Assembly: GCA_934553255.1 (NCBI GenBank)
Contig: CAKTEZ010000008.1
Location: forward strand, 1-55,740
DNA length: 55,740 bases
Direction: 5' to 3'
Origin: an uncultured Oscillospiraceae bacterium
GTDB taxonomy: Bacteria > Bacillota > Clostridia > Oscillospirales > Oscillospiraceae
Numbering within the stretch: the first letter of the stretch is position 1; the number at the start of each line of letters is the position of its first letter. This document shows, one piece after another, positions 15,620-24,705 of this stretch. The position numbers were made by a program, and so were the translations under genes. The notes beneath the pieces are model-generated. The model was not told the DNA's origin and did not search any database. It saw only the letters and a list, made by a program, of their open reading frames with translations.

Positions 15620-16344
15620 TTGGCTTCCTCCTTTGCGCGGCGCACAAGGTCGAGTACGGCTTCGCCGCCCATCATCAGTCCGCCGCAGCCGGGGACCCAA
15701 GTGAGGCTTGCCGGAACGCTGCGGCGTCCGGGCGGGGGCGCCTCCCGCTGCTCCGTCGCGGCGGGCAGCTCAGGCGAGAAAAGCACGCGTGTGTGCAGAA
15801 TGCCGCGCGCCTTGAGTTCCTTTCGCATCACGCGCGCGAGCGGGCAGCCGTAGGTCTTGGAAATATCCGTGATCCGAAGCTGCGAGGGATCAAGCTTGTT
15901 GCCCGTGCCGAGCGCGGAGAGGATGGGGATGCCGCGCGAAAGCGCCGTCTCGATCAGGTCGAGCTTGCAGGAGACAAGGTCGATGCAGTCGAGAATGTAG
16001 TCGTATTTTGCACCGAAAAAGCGCTCGCGGCTCGCGGCCTCGTAGCGTCCCGCAATGGGGTGGAGGACGACGGCGGGGTTGATGTCGCGGCAGCGCGCTG
16101 CGATGGCGTCCGCCTTGCTTTGACCGAGCGTGGAGTGGAGAGCCTCAAGCTGACGGTTGAGATTTGTGAGCGCCACGATGTCGTCGTCGATGAGCGTCAG
16201 CTCGCCCACGCCGGAGCGCACCAGCGCCTCGACCGCGTAGCTGCCCACGCCGCCGAGACCGAACACGGCGACATGGCTGCGGCGCAGCGCGTCCATACCC
16301 TCTGCGCCGAGGACCATTTCGGTCCGTAAAAATTGATTTTCCAT
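15616..16344 (-). CDS. ThiF/MoeB-fold protein, TcdA-like (tRNA threonylcarbamoyladenosine dehydratase)
   Basis: 242-aa E1-like adenylating protein with the Rossmann motif VAVFGLGGVGSYAVEALVRSG, LTLIDDDIVALTNLNRQ and the downstream DCIDLVSCKLDLIE block. TcdA (CsdL) cyclises t6A37 of tRNA to ct6A using ATP. TsaB and TsaE, which help make t6A, are encoded 2-3 kb upstream on the same strand, in keeping with this reading. The start MENQFLRTEM at 16344 has AGAGGAAG upstream; a longer frame to 16398 would run through the hairpin at 16364-16393. A different ThiF-type role cannot be excluded. Confidence 0.86.
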   Translation of the reverse strand: MENQFLRTEMVLGAEGMDALRRSHVAVFGLGGVGSYAVEALVRSGVGELTLIDDDIVALTNLNRQLEALHSTLGQSKADAIAARCRDINPAVVLHPIAGRYEAASRERFFGAKYDYILDCIDLVSCKLDLIETALSRGIPILSALGTGNKLDPSQLRITDISKTYGCPLARVMRKELKARGILHTRVLFSPELPAATEQREAPPPGRRSVPASLTWVPGCGGLMMGGEAVLDLVRRAKEEAK

Positions 16345-16357
16345 AGGTCTTCCTCTT

Positions 16358-16393
16358 GAAAAAGCAGGGACCGGCAGCCTTGCCGGTCCCTGC
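16358..16393 (-). terminator. Terminator of the foldase gene
   Basis: 13-bp perfect stem (GCAGGGACCGGCA / TGCCGGTCCCTGC, 4-nt loop) followed on the minus strand by TTTTTC. It lies between the stop at 16411 and the TcdA-like start. Confidence 0.88.
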
Positions 16394-16410
16394 CGCATTG
16401 CGATTATCGT

Positions 16411-17853
16411 TCAGCCGACATACTGGATGCCGTCGCGCTGCTCGGCGGTCACGCCGTCGGTGATGGAGTCATACCACTCACTCACATCGGCGTTTCTGAG
16501 CGTGTTCGTGGCCTTGTACTCCCAGTAGGGAAGCTCGTTCGTTTCGACGAAGTACATCACATGATAGCCGTACTCGCTCTCGATGATGCCTGTGTCGCCG
16601 CTCTGACGGCTGGGATCAAAGCTCCAGTCCTCGAAGGCCTGCACGGTCTGCCCCTTACGCATATTGCTCATCCTGCCGCCGTCGGAGGCGGTGCCGCTGT
16701 CGGTGGACTTGGTGGCGGCGAGGGCGGCGAAATCGCTCTCAGCGGCGTCGCCCGCAAGGAAGTCGGCAAGGATCTGCTCGGCATCCGCCTTATCCTTGAC
16801 CAGAATGTGGCGGACGGTGACGGGGTGATAGTCGTCGCGGCTGCGGGAGTGGAAGAGGACGGCGACATAGCCGTTCGACTGCTCGGCGACCGTGGTATCG
16901 CCCTCCGCGCGGTCCGCGTCGAACGCCCAGACGAGCATATCGCTCGTCACGCTGCGGTCGGCGTGCGCGGCGTGCGCGTAGACGCCGTCGCCCGCGCTCG
17001 CCTCAAAGCTCTTGCCCGTCTCGTAGGCGGCGAGGACGGCTTCCGCCTTCGCCTTAGCCTCCTCCATCGCGGCGGACTTCTCCGCGTCGGAGGCGTCGCT
17101 CTTGAGGCCGGTCTCAAAGAGAACATACTCAATGTCCACGCTGCAATAGGCGTCGGGATCCTTGTCATAGGCGGCCTGCAGGTCGGCGGCAGAATAGGTC
17201 AGACTGTCGGAATAGCTTTGCTGATAGGCGCTTGCCAGAGCGTCACGGCGGACGCAGCGGACAAAGTCGGCCTCCGTCATGCACTTGCCGAACATGGCGG
17301 CGATATACTGTTCGCGCGACACATTGTTGTAAGCGGCGTAAAGCCCCATCATGGAGAGATTGTTCTGTTCGGCGGCGTCCTGCTGCCCCAGGGCATCAAA
17401 GCCTGCGGCTTCGGCGGCATGGACGAGGGCGACGGTATCCTCCATGTAGGTCAGCGCGGTCTCGAGGAAGTAGCCGTGCCATGTCTTGTCCGCGGTGTAC
17501 TGCTGTTCGCGCGCGTCCTTGCCGGTGTCATAGCCGGAGTAGCCGTTGGCGAAGGTGCTGCGGAGGGTGCCGTAATAGTAGGCGACATCGTTCACGGTGA
17601 AGTCCTCGCCGTCGATGGTAACGGCGGTCTCTGCGCCGATACGGGCGTTTTCCTTGGCCTCGTTTGCGGCTTGAATGCGGCCGGACGCGAAGAGCGCCGC
17701 GCCGAGCAGCAAAAAGGCGACGATGACGGCGGTGTAGATGCGGGTGGAGCGGCGCTCCTTCGCCTTTTCCTCGGCTTCGCGGGCCTTGCGGGGATCGACA
17801 TAGCCGGATTCGTTGAGCTCCTGACGAGCCTTCTTTTCTCTCGATGCACTCAT
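16411..17853 (-). CDS. Membrane-anchored parvulin-type peptidyl-prolyl isomerase (PrsA/SurA-like foldase)
   Basis: 480-aa protein: charged cytoplasmic N-terminus (1-36), one transmembrane helix (about 38-58, IYTAVIVAFLLLGAALFASG), then a SurA-N-like helical region and a PPIC domain at about 345-450. The parvulin hallmark VRHILVKDKADAEQILADF and the GGRMSNMRKGQ / GDTGIIESEYGYHVMYF segments are clear. It probably assists folding of exported proteins outside the membrane. It lies 39 bp downstream of upp on the same strand and ends in a strong terminator. Confidence 0.9.
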   Translation of the reverse strand: MSASREKKARQELNESGYVDPRKAREAEEKAKERRSTRIYTAVIVAFLLLGAALFASGRIQAANEAKENARIGAETAVTIDGEDFTVNDVAYYYGTLRSTFANGYSGYDTGKDAREQQYTADKTWHGYFLETALTYMEDTVALVHAAEAAGFDALGQQDAAEQNNLSMMGLYAAYNNVSREQYIAAMFGKCMTEADFVRCVRRDALASAYQQSYSDSLTYSAADLQAAYDKDPDAYCSVDIEYVLFETGLKSDASDAEKSAAMEEAKAKAEAVLAAYETGKSFEASAGDGVYAHAAHADRSVTSDMLVWAFDADRAEGDTTVAEQSNGYVAVLFHSRSRDDYHPVTVRHILVKDKADAEQILADFLAGDAAESDFAALAATKSTDSGTASDGGRMSNMRKGQTVQAFEDWSFDPSRQSGDTGIIESEYGYHVMYFVETNELPYWEYKATNTLRNADVSEWYDSITDGVTAEQRDGIQYVG

Positions 17854-17892
17854 GGTTGGTTATTTCCTTTCAAATCGCTGTAGTGGCAGGCT

Positions 17893-18537
17893 TTATTTCG
17901 TGCCGAAGATGCGGTCGCCCGCGTCGCCGAGGCCGGGGACGATGTAGCCGTGGTCGTTGAGGTGGTCGTCGAGCGCGCCGGCGTAAATGTCCACATCGGG
18001 ATAAAGCTTCTGGATATGCTCGATGCCCTCCGGAGCGGCGACGAGGACCATCAGCTTGATGTGCTTGCAGCCGCGCTTTTTCATCTCACCGATGGCTTCG
18101 GCGGCGCTGCCGCCGGTGGCGAGCATGGGATCGACGATCAGCACATCGCGCTCGGCGACATCCTTGGGCATCTTGCAGAAGTAGGGGTGAGGCTCGAGCG
18201 TTTCCTCATCGCGGTACATACCGATATGCCCCACACGCGCGGAGGGGACCATACGCAGCACGCCGTCCACCAGACCGAGACCGGCGCGGAGAATGGGGAC
18301 GACCACGAACTTGCGGCCCGCCAGCGTGGGCGCGTCCATCTCGCAGATGGGGGTCTCGATGTGCTTGGTGGTGAGAGGGAGGTCGCGGGTCGCCTCATAG
18401 GTGATGAGCATACCGATCTCGCTGACCAACTCGCGGAAATCCTTGACGCTGGTGTTCTTGTCGCGCATGATCGTCAGCTTATGCGCTACGAGGGGATGGT
18501 CCATGATGTGGACCTTGCTGCCGAATTTCGCTTCCAT
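17893..18537 (-). CDS. upp: Uracil phosphoribosyltransferase
   Basis: 214-aa enzyme converting uracil plus PRPP to UMP in pyrimidine salvage. Family motifs are intact: [13 protein letters not shown], the PRPP-binding [14 protein letters not shown], and the uracil-binding C-terminus [18 protein letters not shown]. The ATG at 18537 with GGAGG eight bases upstream gives the normal length (about 209 aa). It lies 25 bp after tsaB and is probably co-transcribed with it. Confidence 0.97.
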   Translation of the reverse strand: MEAKFGSKVHIMDHPLVAHKLTIMRDKNTSVKDFRELVSEIGMLITYEATRDLPLTTKHIETPICEMDAPTLAGRKFVVVPILRAGLGLVDGVLRMVPSARVGHIGMYRDEETLEPHPYFCKMPKDVAERDVLIVDPMLATGGSAAEAIGEMKKRGCKHIKLMVLVAAPEGIEHIQKLYPDVDIYAGALDDHLNDHGYIVPGLGDAGDRIFGTK

Positions 18538-18562
18538 TGCTTCGTCCTCCGTAAATATATAG

Positions 18563-19267
18563 TTAATTTTGAATTGCTTCCTGCTGTAAGCGGGCGTTGC
18601 GCTCGCGCTCCGCCTGGGAGACGCGAAGGTACACCGGCGTGAGCGCCTGCGCGCTGACGGGTTCGCCGTGTTCTGCGGCAAGGCCGACGCCCACGGCGTT
18701 CTGATAGAGCAGAGGCGCGGGGGCAAGCTCGCTCTCCACGCCGAGCTGTGCCAGCCCGTCATGGCAGAGCTGTCCGCCGTCGCCGAGTACGAGAAGACGG
18801 CGCGTTTCGCCCCGCAGCTCATCCGCCAGCTCCGCGACCGCGATGGCCCGGTCGGGTGTGAGACGGGTGAGCGAGCCGCTTTTCGCTTCAAAAAGCGCGT
18901 TATAGACCTGATTTCGCCGCGCGTCCATCGCGCAGACGAGCAGACCGTCCATGTGCGCGAGGTTCTGCGCCATGGCCTCCAGCGTGGAAACGCCGATGCA
19001 GGGCTTGTCCGCCGCCCAAGCGAGTCCCTTGACCGCGGCGACGCCGATGCGGAGGCCCGTGAACGAGCCGGGACCGGCGGCCACGGCGATCGCGTCCATG
19101 CCGTCGAGCGTCAGCTCGGCGTTTTTGAGCATCGCGTCCACCATCGGCATCAGCGTGCGCGAGTGGGTGAGACCGGTGCATTGGTAGGCGTAGGCCAGCG
19201 GCGCGCCGTTTTCGACCACCGCGGCGGAAACGGACTTTGCCGAGGTCTCCAGCGCGAGAATTTTCAT
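18563..19267 (-). CDS. tsaB: tRNA threonylcarbamoyladenosine biosynthesis protein TsaB
   Basis: 234-aa ASKHA-fold partner of TsaD in t6A37 formation. [34 protein letters not shown] and [23 protein letters not shown] are diagnostic of TsaB. The ATG at 19267 overlaps the stop of tsaE (ATGA). The usual companions rimI and tsaD do not follow; upp does, so those genes must lie elsewhere. Confidence 0.96.
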   Translation of the reverse strand: MKILALETSAKSVSAAVVENGAPLAYAYQCTGLTHSRTLMPMVDAMLKNAELTLDGMDAIAVAAGPGSFTGLRIGVAAVKGLAWAADKPCIGVSTLEAMAQNLAHMDGLLVCAMDARRNQVYNALFEAKSGSLTRLTPDRAIAVAELADELRGETRRLLVLGDGGQLCHDGLAQLGVESELAPAPLLYQNAVGVGLAAEHGEPVSAQALTPVYLRVSQAERERNARLQQEAIQN

Positions 19268-19692
19268 AGGCCGTCTACCCCCGTGATCGTGATGATGCGC
19301 CAAGCGTCGTGCTGTGCGTCGCGCCGGAAATCCACGCGCACGGTATGTTCGTCAAAGGCGTCCTCCGCGCGCTCGCTCCATTCCACGGCGCATACGCCGC
19401 CGCGGGCGAGGTAATCCTCCCAACCGATGTCAAAAAGCTCGTCCGACGAGCCGAGACGGTAGAGGTCGAAGTGAAAGAGGGGAATGTCCCCCTCGTATTC
19501 GTTGACGATGGTGAAAGTGGGACTGGTGACGCGGGAGCGGCAGCCGAGGCCGCGCGCCAGACCGCGCGTGAAGGCGGTCTTGCCCATGCCGAGCGCGCCG
19601 GTGTAGGCGACGACCGCGCCGCGCGGCAGCCGCTTTGCCAGCCTTTCGCCGAGCTGCTCCGTCTCCTGTTCGCTGTGCGTCCGATGCTCCAC
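19264..19692 (-). CDS. tsaE: tRNA threonylcarbamoyladenosine biosynthesis ATPase TsaE
   Basis: 142-aa P-loop ATPase of the TsaBDE complex. GALGMGKTAFTRGLARGLG is the Walker A loop; SPTFTIVNEY, FHFDLYRLGS, GWEDYL and VEWSERAED are typical. The frame stays open far upstream to 21336, but that stretch crosses the promoters and lies antisense to the SEDS gene. I chose the GTG at 19692, preceded by AAAGGGGGT eight bases away; the resulting length suits the family. Confidence 0.93.
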   Translation of the reverse strand: MEHRTHSEQETEQLGERLAKRLPRGAVVAYTGALGMGKTAFTRGLARGLGCRSRVTSPTFTIVNEYEGDIPLFHFDLYRLGSSDELFDIGWEDYLARGGVCAVEWSERAEDAFDEHTVRVDFRRDAQHDAWRIITITGVDGL

Positions 19693-19728
19693 GGCGGGAT
19701 ACCCCCTTTCGACCCATTCTAAAGCTAC

Positions 19729-19757
19729 AGTATAGCATACCGCCGCACATTGTGCAA
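19729..19757 (-). promoter_or_regulatory. Promoter of the tsaE-tsaB-upp-foldase operon
   Basis: On the minus strand, TTGCAC, 17 bp, TATACT with extended -10 TGC, 37 bp upstream of the tsaE GTG. Confidence 0.85.
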
Positions 19758-19810
19758 TTCCTTTTTCCATGAACAAACCGTAAATCCTGAAAGCTTGGCG
19801 AAAAGCGCGG

Positions 19811-19839
19811 TTTACAGGCGGCGGGAAGCGTGCTATACT
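19811..19839 (+). promoter_or_regulatory. Promoter of the SEDS gene
   Basis: TTTACA, 17 bp, TATACT with extended -10 TGC, 39 bp upstream of the ATG. It is divergent from the tsaE promoter. Confidence 0.85.
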
Positions 19840-19878
19840 TAACATATCGCAAACAATAGGGAAGGGAGGGAACGGCTG

Positions 19879-21063
19879 ATGAAGCGTATGCTGGAGGCGC
19901 TGCGCGATATTCGGCGGCAGACCGACGCGGTGCTGCTCGCGCTGTGTACGCTGTCCACACTTTACGGCATGGTACTCATCGCCAGCGCGACGAACGCCCG
20001 CAGCACGATGAAATACGTCGCCGTGCAGGGGCTTGGACTGCTGATCGGCGTAATGCTCTACCTGTTCCTCTCCTCGGTGGATATTTACGAGCTGGCGAAA
20101 AAATGGAAATGGCTGCTCGGCTTCAACATCGCCTTTCTTCTCCTGCTCCTCACGCCCTTTGGGCAGACGCGCGGCGGCAACCGCGCGTGGCTCGGCGTGA
20201 ACGACATCGGCGAAGCGCTCGGCGTGGACTTTTTGGAGAGCTTTCCCGTGACGGTGCAGCCGGCGGAGGTCGTGAAGGTCTTTTTCATTGTCCTGCTCGC
20301 CTATCAGCTCGCGCTGCTCAACGAAAACCGCGACCTGCGGCGGTTTGAAAACGTCATTCAGCCCACGGGCCACATGCTTTTCATGCTCGGACTCATCGTC
20401 GTCATCTCCGGCGACGCGGGGAGTGCGCTCGTGTATCTTTTCATCTTTATCTGCATGGTCTTTGCCGCGGGCATGGCGAAGCGCTGGCTGGCGCTTGGAC
20501 TCGGCGGCGGGGCCGCGGCGTTTCTCGCCGTGTGGGAGCTGGACCTGCTGCCGAGCTACATGCGCGACCGCTTCCTCGTCATTCTCGACCACAGCTATCA
20601 GCCGCAGGACGCGGGCTTCCAGCAGACGCGCAGCATGCTCGCCCTCGGCTCGGGCGAGCTGACGGGGCAGGGCCTGTTCCACGGCGCGCAGACGCAGTCG
20701 TCCGCAAGGTGGAGCCTGCCGGAGCGCCAGACGGACTTCATTTTCTCCGTCTGCGGCGAGGAGCTGGGGTTTCTCGGCTGCGTCCTTGTGATCGCGCTGC
20801 TGCTGGCCATCATCGTGCGCTGCCTGCTGGTGGCGCGCGACGCGGCGACGCTGATGGAGAGCTATGTCTGCGTCGGCATGGCGGGAATGCTCATTTTCCA
20901 GACCGTCGCAAACATCGGCATGTGCCTGTTCCTGCTGCCGGTCATCGGTCTGACGCTGCCGTTTTTCAGCTACGGCGGCTCGTCCATCGTCACGCTCTAC
21001 GCCGCGATGGGCATTGTCTCGGGCGTCAAAAAGCGCTCGCGGCCGGAATGGCTGATGAATTGA
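19879..21063 (+). CDS. SEDS-family peptidoglycan polymerase (RodA/FtsW type)
   Basis: 394-aa polytopic protein with about ten membrane helices. SEDS hallmarks are GGNRAWLGV, QPAEVVKV, PERQTDFIFSVCGEELGFLG and the C-terminal IGLTLPFFSYGGSSI. These proteins polymerise lipid II with a class B penicillin-binding protein. No PBP gene is adjacent, so whether it serves elongation (RodA), division (FtsW) or sporulation (SpoVE) is not decided. The N-terminal TDAVLLALCTLSTLYGMVLIASAT is RodA/FtsW-like. GGGAGGG lies upstream of the ATG. Confidence 0.93.
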   Translation: MKRMLEALRDIRRQTDAVLLALCTLSTLYGMVLIASATNARSTMKYVAVQGLGLLIGVMLYLFLSSVDIYELAKKWKWLLGFNIAFLLLLLTPFGQTRGGNRAWLGVNDIGEALGVDFLESFPVTVQPAEVVKVFFIVLLAYQLALLNENRDLRRFENVIQPTGHMLFMLGLIVVISGDAGSALVYLFIFICMVFAAGMAKRWLALGLGGGAAAFLAVWELDLLPSYMRDRFLVILDHSYQPQDAGFQQTRSMLALGSGELTGQGLFHGAQTQSSARWSLPERQTDFIFSVCGEELGFLGCVLVIALLLAIIVRCLLVARDAATLMESYVCVGMAGMLIFQTVANIGMCLFLLPVIGLTLPFFSYGGSSIVTLYAAMGIVSGVKKRSRPEWLMN

Positions 21064-21075
21064 AAAAATTGGAAC

Positions 21076-21106
21076 GGAGCGTCTGCCGCGGCGGACGCTC
21101 CTCTTT
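21076..21106 (+). terminator. Terminator after the SEDS gene
   Basis: GGAGCGTC / GACGCTCC arms with further pairing of the GCC/GGC in the loop, followed by TCTTTT, 12 bp past the stop. Confidence 0.85.
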
Positions 21107-21169
21107 TGCATAAAGCCCCCTTTTTCACAAACAATATCCGTATCATACTTGAAAAGGGAGGCAATTTCT

Positions 21170-22177
21170 TTGAATACCGATAAAAACAGAGCGCTTTTGT
21201 GGCGCGCGCTGCCGTTTGCCATGGCGATAGCGCTGCTCCTGCTCACGACGCTGCCTGCCGCGGCGCTGTTCGGCAGGGAAAAGACCGCCGCTCCCGCGGC
21301 GGACGAGGGCGCGCCCATCGCGCAGAGCCTGAGCATCCGCGTCTACCGCGGCATCCCCTACACCGGCACGCTCGCCGCTGTTGACAGAGAGGGCGACGCG
21401 GTGAGCTTTGCCATCGTGGACCAGCCGGCGAAGGGGACCGTTACGCTCGACGGCGAGACCTTTGTTTATACGAGCGCGAGTAACAAGATCGGCTCCGACC
21501 GCTTCACCTATACCGCGGCGGACGAAAACGGAAACCTCTCCGCGCCCGCCGAGGTCCGCATCACCATTGAGCGCGCGAAATGCGGCGTGACCTACGACGA
21601 CATGACCGAGAGCGCGGCCTACACCGCGGCGGTGGACCTTGCCGAGCGTGGCGTGTTCGTCGGCGCGCAGGTGGGCGGCAAGCGCTTCTTTGAGCCGGAG
21701 CGCCGCGTCACGCGCGGCGAGTTTGTCACCATGGCGCTCGCCGCCGCAAACATTCCCAGCGAGGACCTCGGCATGACCGGCTTCTGCGACGATGCGAGCA
21801 TTCCGACATGGGCCAAGGGCTGCGCGGTCAGCGCCCTGCAGGGCGGCTTGATCCGCGGTGTCAGCACCGCCGAGGGCGTGGCGTTCTGTGCCGAGAGCGA
21901 GGTCACGCTCTCCGAGGCGGCGGCGGTACTCAACCGTCTGCTGCGCGTGACGGATGTGGACATGACCGATTACTACGGCGTGAGCGCGGACGCATGGTGC
22001 GCGCAGGCGGTGGCCAATCTGGAGTCCGTCAGCGTGCTGGAGAGCGGCAGCTTTACCGACGGCGACTGGCAGCGCACGCTCACGCGCGGCGAGGCCGCGC
22101 AGCTTCTCTCCGCGGCGATGACGCTCGCCGAGCGGAAGCAGGAAAATACGGGTCTGCTCACCGGATTGTTCCGGTAA
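21170..22177 (+). CDS. Secreted S-layer-homology (SLH) protein with Ig-like/cadherin-like domain
   Basis: 335-aa exported protein. Residues about 1-30 form a signal peptide (ALPFAMAIALLLLTTLPAAALF). About 55-130 is an Ig/cadherin-like module (EGDAVSFAIVDQPAKGTVTL... DRFTYTAADENGNLS), and about 135-330 are three SLH-type repeats (YDDMTESAAYTAAVDLAERGVFVG..., RVTRGEFVTMALAAA, TRGEAAQLLSAAM). SLH repeats bind secondary cell-wall polymer. The TTG at 21170 has GGGAGG eight bases upstream; another TTG at 21149 overlaps that site. Own terminator. Confidence 0.88.
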   Translation: MNTDKNRALLWRALPFAMAIALLLLTTLPAAALFGREKTAAPAADEGAPIAQSLSIRVYRGIPYTGTLAAVDREGDAVSFAIVDQPAKGTVTLDGETFVYTSASNKIGSDRFTYTAADENGNLSAPAEVRITIERAKCGVTYDDMTESAAYTAAVDLAERGVFVGAQVGGKRFFEPERRVTRGEFVTMALAAANIPSEDLGMTGFCDDASIPTWAKGCAVSALQGGLIRGVSTAEGVAFCAESEVTLSEAAAVLNRLLRVTDVDMTDYYGVSADAWCAQAVANLESVSVLESGSFTDGDWQRTLTRGEAAQLLSAAMTLAERKQENTGLLTGLFR

Positions 22178-22180
22178 CGG

Positions 22181-22211
22181 AAAGGCGGCGCGAGCCGCCT
22201 TTCTTTTTCTT
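22181..22211 (+). terminator. Terminator after the SLH gene
   Basis: AAAGGCGGC / GCCGCCTTT stem with GCGA loop followed by CTTTTTCTT. Confidence 0.9.
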
Positions 22212-22238
22212 GTAATTCGCGCCGCGTTGTGCTAAAGT
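22210..22238 (+). promoter_or_regulatory. Promoter of the ddl-murF operon
   Basis: TTGTAA, 17 bp, TAAAGT with extended -10 TGC, starting where the preceding terminator ends. It lies 56 bp before the ddl ATG. Confidence 0.75.
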
Positions 22239-22294
22239 ATATTCTGATAAAATAGCATTGGTATGTAGTTTTAGCGAAAGAAGGAGGAGACCCT

Positions 22295-23353
22295 ATGCGT
22301 ATCGTTGTTCTGGCGGGCGGTCTGAGCATGGAGCGGAATGTGTCGCTCTCGAGCGGCTCGCGCATCTGCCGCGCCCTGCGTGAGCGCGGTCATCAGGCGG
22401 TCCTGGTGGATATGTTCCTTGGGCTGGAGGGCTTTGACGGCGCTCCGAGCGAGGTTTTCGACGCGCCGGACGGGCTGTGCGGTGATTTTTCCGTGGCGGT
22501 CGAGGAGCCGGATCTCGACGCCGTCCGCGCGGCGCGGCGGGACAAAAGCGCGAGTCTGTTCGGCCCCGGCGTGCTGGAGACATGCGCGCTGGCGGATGTG
22601 GTGTTCATCGCGCTGCACGGCACCTGCGGCGAGGACGGGCGCGTGCAGGCGGCGTTCGACCTGCTCGGCATTCCCTACACCGGCGCGGGCTACCTCGGCA
22701 GCGCCATCGCCATGGACAAGGACCTGACCAAGCGTCTCGTTGCGCCCTATGTTACCACGGCGAAGTGGCGCGCGCTGAAGTACACGGCGGATGAGATCGA
22801 CGCCATCGCCGCGGAGACGGAGCTGCCCTGCGTGGTCAAGCCCAACGCCAACGGCTCGTCCATCGGCGTGACCATCGCGCACACGCGCGAGGCGGTCGCC
22901 GCCGCGCTGCGCGAGTGTCTGAGATTCGGCGCTCAGGTCGTCATCGAGCAGTACATCCGCGGCCGCGAGCTTCAGGTCGGCATTTTAGAGGGAAAGGCGC
23001 TGCCCGCCATCGAGATCATTCCCAAGACCGGCTTCTATGACTATGCCAACAAGTATCAGGCGGGCGCGGCTACCGAGGTCTGCCCCGCGGACATTCCCGC
23101 GGAATGGGAAACGGCGCTCCGCAGCGCGACGGAGACGGTGTTCCGTGTGCTGGAACTGGATGTTTACTCCCGTGCGGACTTTATCGTGACCGAGGACGGA
23201 ACGCCCTTTTTTCTGGAGATCAACACCCTGCCCGGCATGACGCCTACGAGCCTCGTGCCGCAGGAGGCTGCCGCCGTCGGCATCGGCTACGGCGAGCTGT
23301 GCGAGCGCATCGTGGCGGAGTCGCTGCGCGTGCGCGGAGGGGAGAAGGCATGA
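22295..23353 (+). CDS. ddl: D-alanine--D-alanine ligase
   Basis: 352-aa ATP-grasp enzyme making the D-Ala-D-Ala dipeptide for peptidoglycan. Visible are the N-terminal AGGLSMERNVSLSSG loop, ALHGTCGEDGRVQAAFDLLGIPYTG, PCVVKPNANGSSIGVT (ATP-binding), and the Mg-binding EINTLPGMTPTSLVPQ end. AGGAGGAG precedes the ATG. The stop overlaps the murF start (ATGA), matching the order of pathway steps. Confidence 0.96.
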   Translation: MRIVVLAGGLSMERNVSLSSGSRICRALRERGHQAVLVDMFLGLEGFDGAPSEVFDAPDGLCGDFSVAVEEPDLDAVRAARRDKSASLFGPGVLETCALADVVFIALHGTCGEDGRVQAAFDLLGIPYTGAGYLGSAIAMDKDLTKRLVAPYVTTAKWRALKYTADEIDAIAAETELPCVVKPNANGSSIGVTIAHTREAVAAALRECLRFGAQVVIEQYIRGRELQVGILEGKALPAIEIIPKTGFYDYANKYQAGAATEVCPADIPAEWETALRSATETVFRVLELDVYSRADFIVTEDGTPFFLEINTLPGMTPTSLVPQEAAAVGIGYGELCERIVAESLRVRGGEKA

Positions 23354-24705
23354 AGCGGCTGGCGGTTTCCGAGCTTCTGGCCGCCACGGGCGGCACGCTG
23401 CTCGCGGGCGATAAAAGCACCCCTGTGACCGGCGTTTCCACCGACAGCCGCACGGCGGGCGAGGGGACGCTGTTCGTTCCGCTCGCGGGCGAGCGCTTCG
23501 ACGGGCATGATTACATCGATAAGGCGCTTGCCCTCGGCGCGGCGGGCTGCCTGTGCGCGAGGGCGCCCGCGGCGCTCCTGCCCGAGAAATTCTACATCGC
23601 CGTCGCGGACACGCGGCTCGCGCTCAAGGCGCTCGCCTCGTGGTACCGCGGGCAGTTTGCCATTCCCTTCGTGCAGGTCACCGGCTCGGTCGGGAAAACG
23701 ACCACCAAGGAAATGATCGCCGCGGTGCTGGCGCAGAAATACCGCACCCTCAAAACGGAGGCAAATTTCAATAACGACATCGGCACGCCGCTCACGCTGC
23801 TCGGACTGGACGACACCTATGAAGCCGCCATCATCGAAACGGGCATGGACCACTTCGGCGAGATCCGCTACCTCGGCGAGATGGTGCGTCCGCACATTGC
23901 CGTTATTACGAACATCGGCGACGCGCACATCGAGTTTCTCGGCTCGCGCGAGGGCATCTTGAAAGCCAAAAGCGAGATATTCGAAAACCTTGACGCGGAC
24001 GGCGTGGCTATCCTCAACGGCGACGACGCGCTGCTCGACACCGTGCATCTGCCGCAGCGCATCGTCCGCTGCGGCGAGAGTGCGCGCAGCGAAGCGCGCG
24101 TGACGGACCTTATTGACCGCGGGATCGACGGCGTGGACTGCACGGTGACGACCGCGCGGGCGGTCTACCGTTTGCACATTCCGTCCCCCGGGCGGCATAT
24201 GCTCTACGCCGCGTCGCTTGCCGCAGCGGTCGGCGAGGAGCTGGGGCTTTCCGCTTCGGAGATCGAGTGCGGCGTGGCGGCGTATGAGCCGGCCGGCTCG
24301 CGTATGCGCGTCCACCGGCTCGGCGGAGACCGCCGCCTGCTCGACGACTGCTACAACGCAAATCCGCAGTCTGTGGGCGCGAGCCTGCGCGTCCTCGCCG
24401 CGAGCGAGGGGAAGAAGGTCGCCGTTCTCGGCGACATGAAGGAACTGGGCGAGCTGACCGGACGCGCCCACCGCGACATGGGCGCGCTGTGCGCCGCCCT
24501 CGGCATCGACCGCGTGATCGCCGTCGGCGAATACGCAAAGGATATTGCCGCCGCAGCAGGTGACAAGGCGGAATGGTTCACAGATGTCGAGACGGCGGCT
24601 GACGCGGCGAAGCGGGAATTCACCGCGGGGAGCGTGCTGCTGTGCAAGGCGTCGCACTCCATGCACTTTGAGAAAATCGTAGAGGAATTGCTTAAGACGA
24701 CATGA
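23350..24705 (+). CDS. murF: UDP-N-acetylmuramoyl-tripeptide--D-alanyl-D-alanine ligase
   Basis: 451-aa Mur ligase that adds D-Ala-D-Ala to the UDP-MurNAc-tripeptide. The N-terminal TDSRTAGEGTLFVPLAGERFDGHDYI is the MurF/MurE uridine-binding part. VTGSVGKTTTKEM is the ATP loop, TEANFNNDIGTPLTLL is typical of MurF, and DDCYNANPQSVGASL with LGDMKELG marks the C-terminal domain. It starts inside the ddl stop and ends inside the next start, so it is tightly coupled. Confidence 0.97.
   Translation: MKRLAVSELLAATGGTLLAGDKSTPVTGVSTDSRTAGEGTLFVPLAGERFDGHDYIDKALALGAAGCLCARAPAALLPEKFYIAVADTRLALKALASWYRGQFAIPFVQVTGSVGKTTTKEMIAAVLAQKYRTLKTEANFNNDIGTPLTLLGLDDTYEAAIIETGMDHFGEIRYLGEMVRPHIAVITNIGDAHIEFLGSREGILKAKSEIFENLDADGVAILNGDDALLDTVHLPQRIVRCGESARSEARVTDLIDRGIDGVDCTVTTARAVYRLHIPSPGRHMLYAASLAAAVGEELGLSASEIECGVAAYEPAGSRMRVHRLGGDRRLLDDCYNANPQSVGASLRVLAASEGKKVAVLGDMKELGELTGRAHRDMGALCAALGIDRVIAVGEYAKDIAAAAGDKAEWFTDVETAADAAKREFTAGSVLLCKASHSMHFEKIVEELLKTT

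Noticed and set aside
19693..21336. Upstream extension of the tsaE frame
   Set aside because: It runs antisense through the SEDS gene and across two promoters; the encoded sequence is low-complexity charged residues, and a GTG with a ribosome site at 19692 gives the normal TsaE length.
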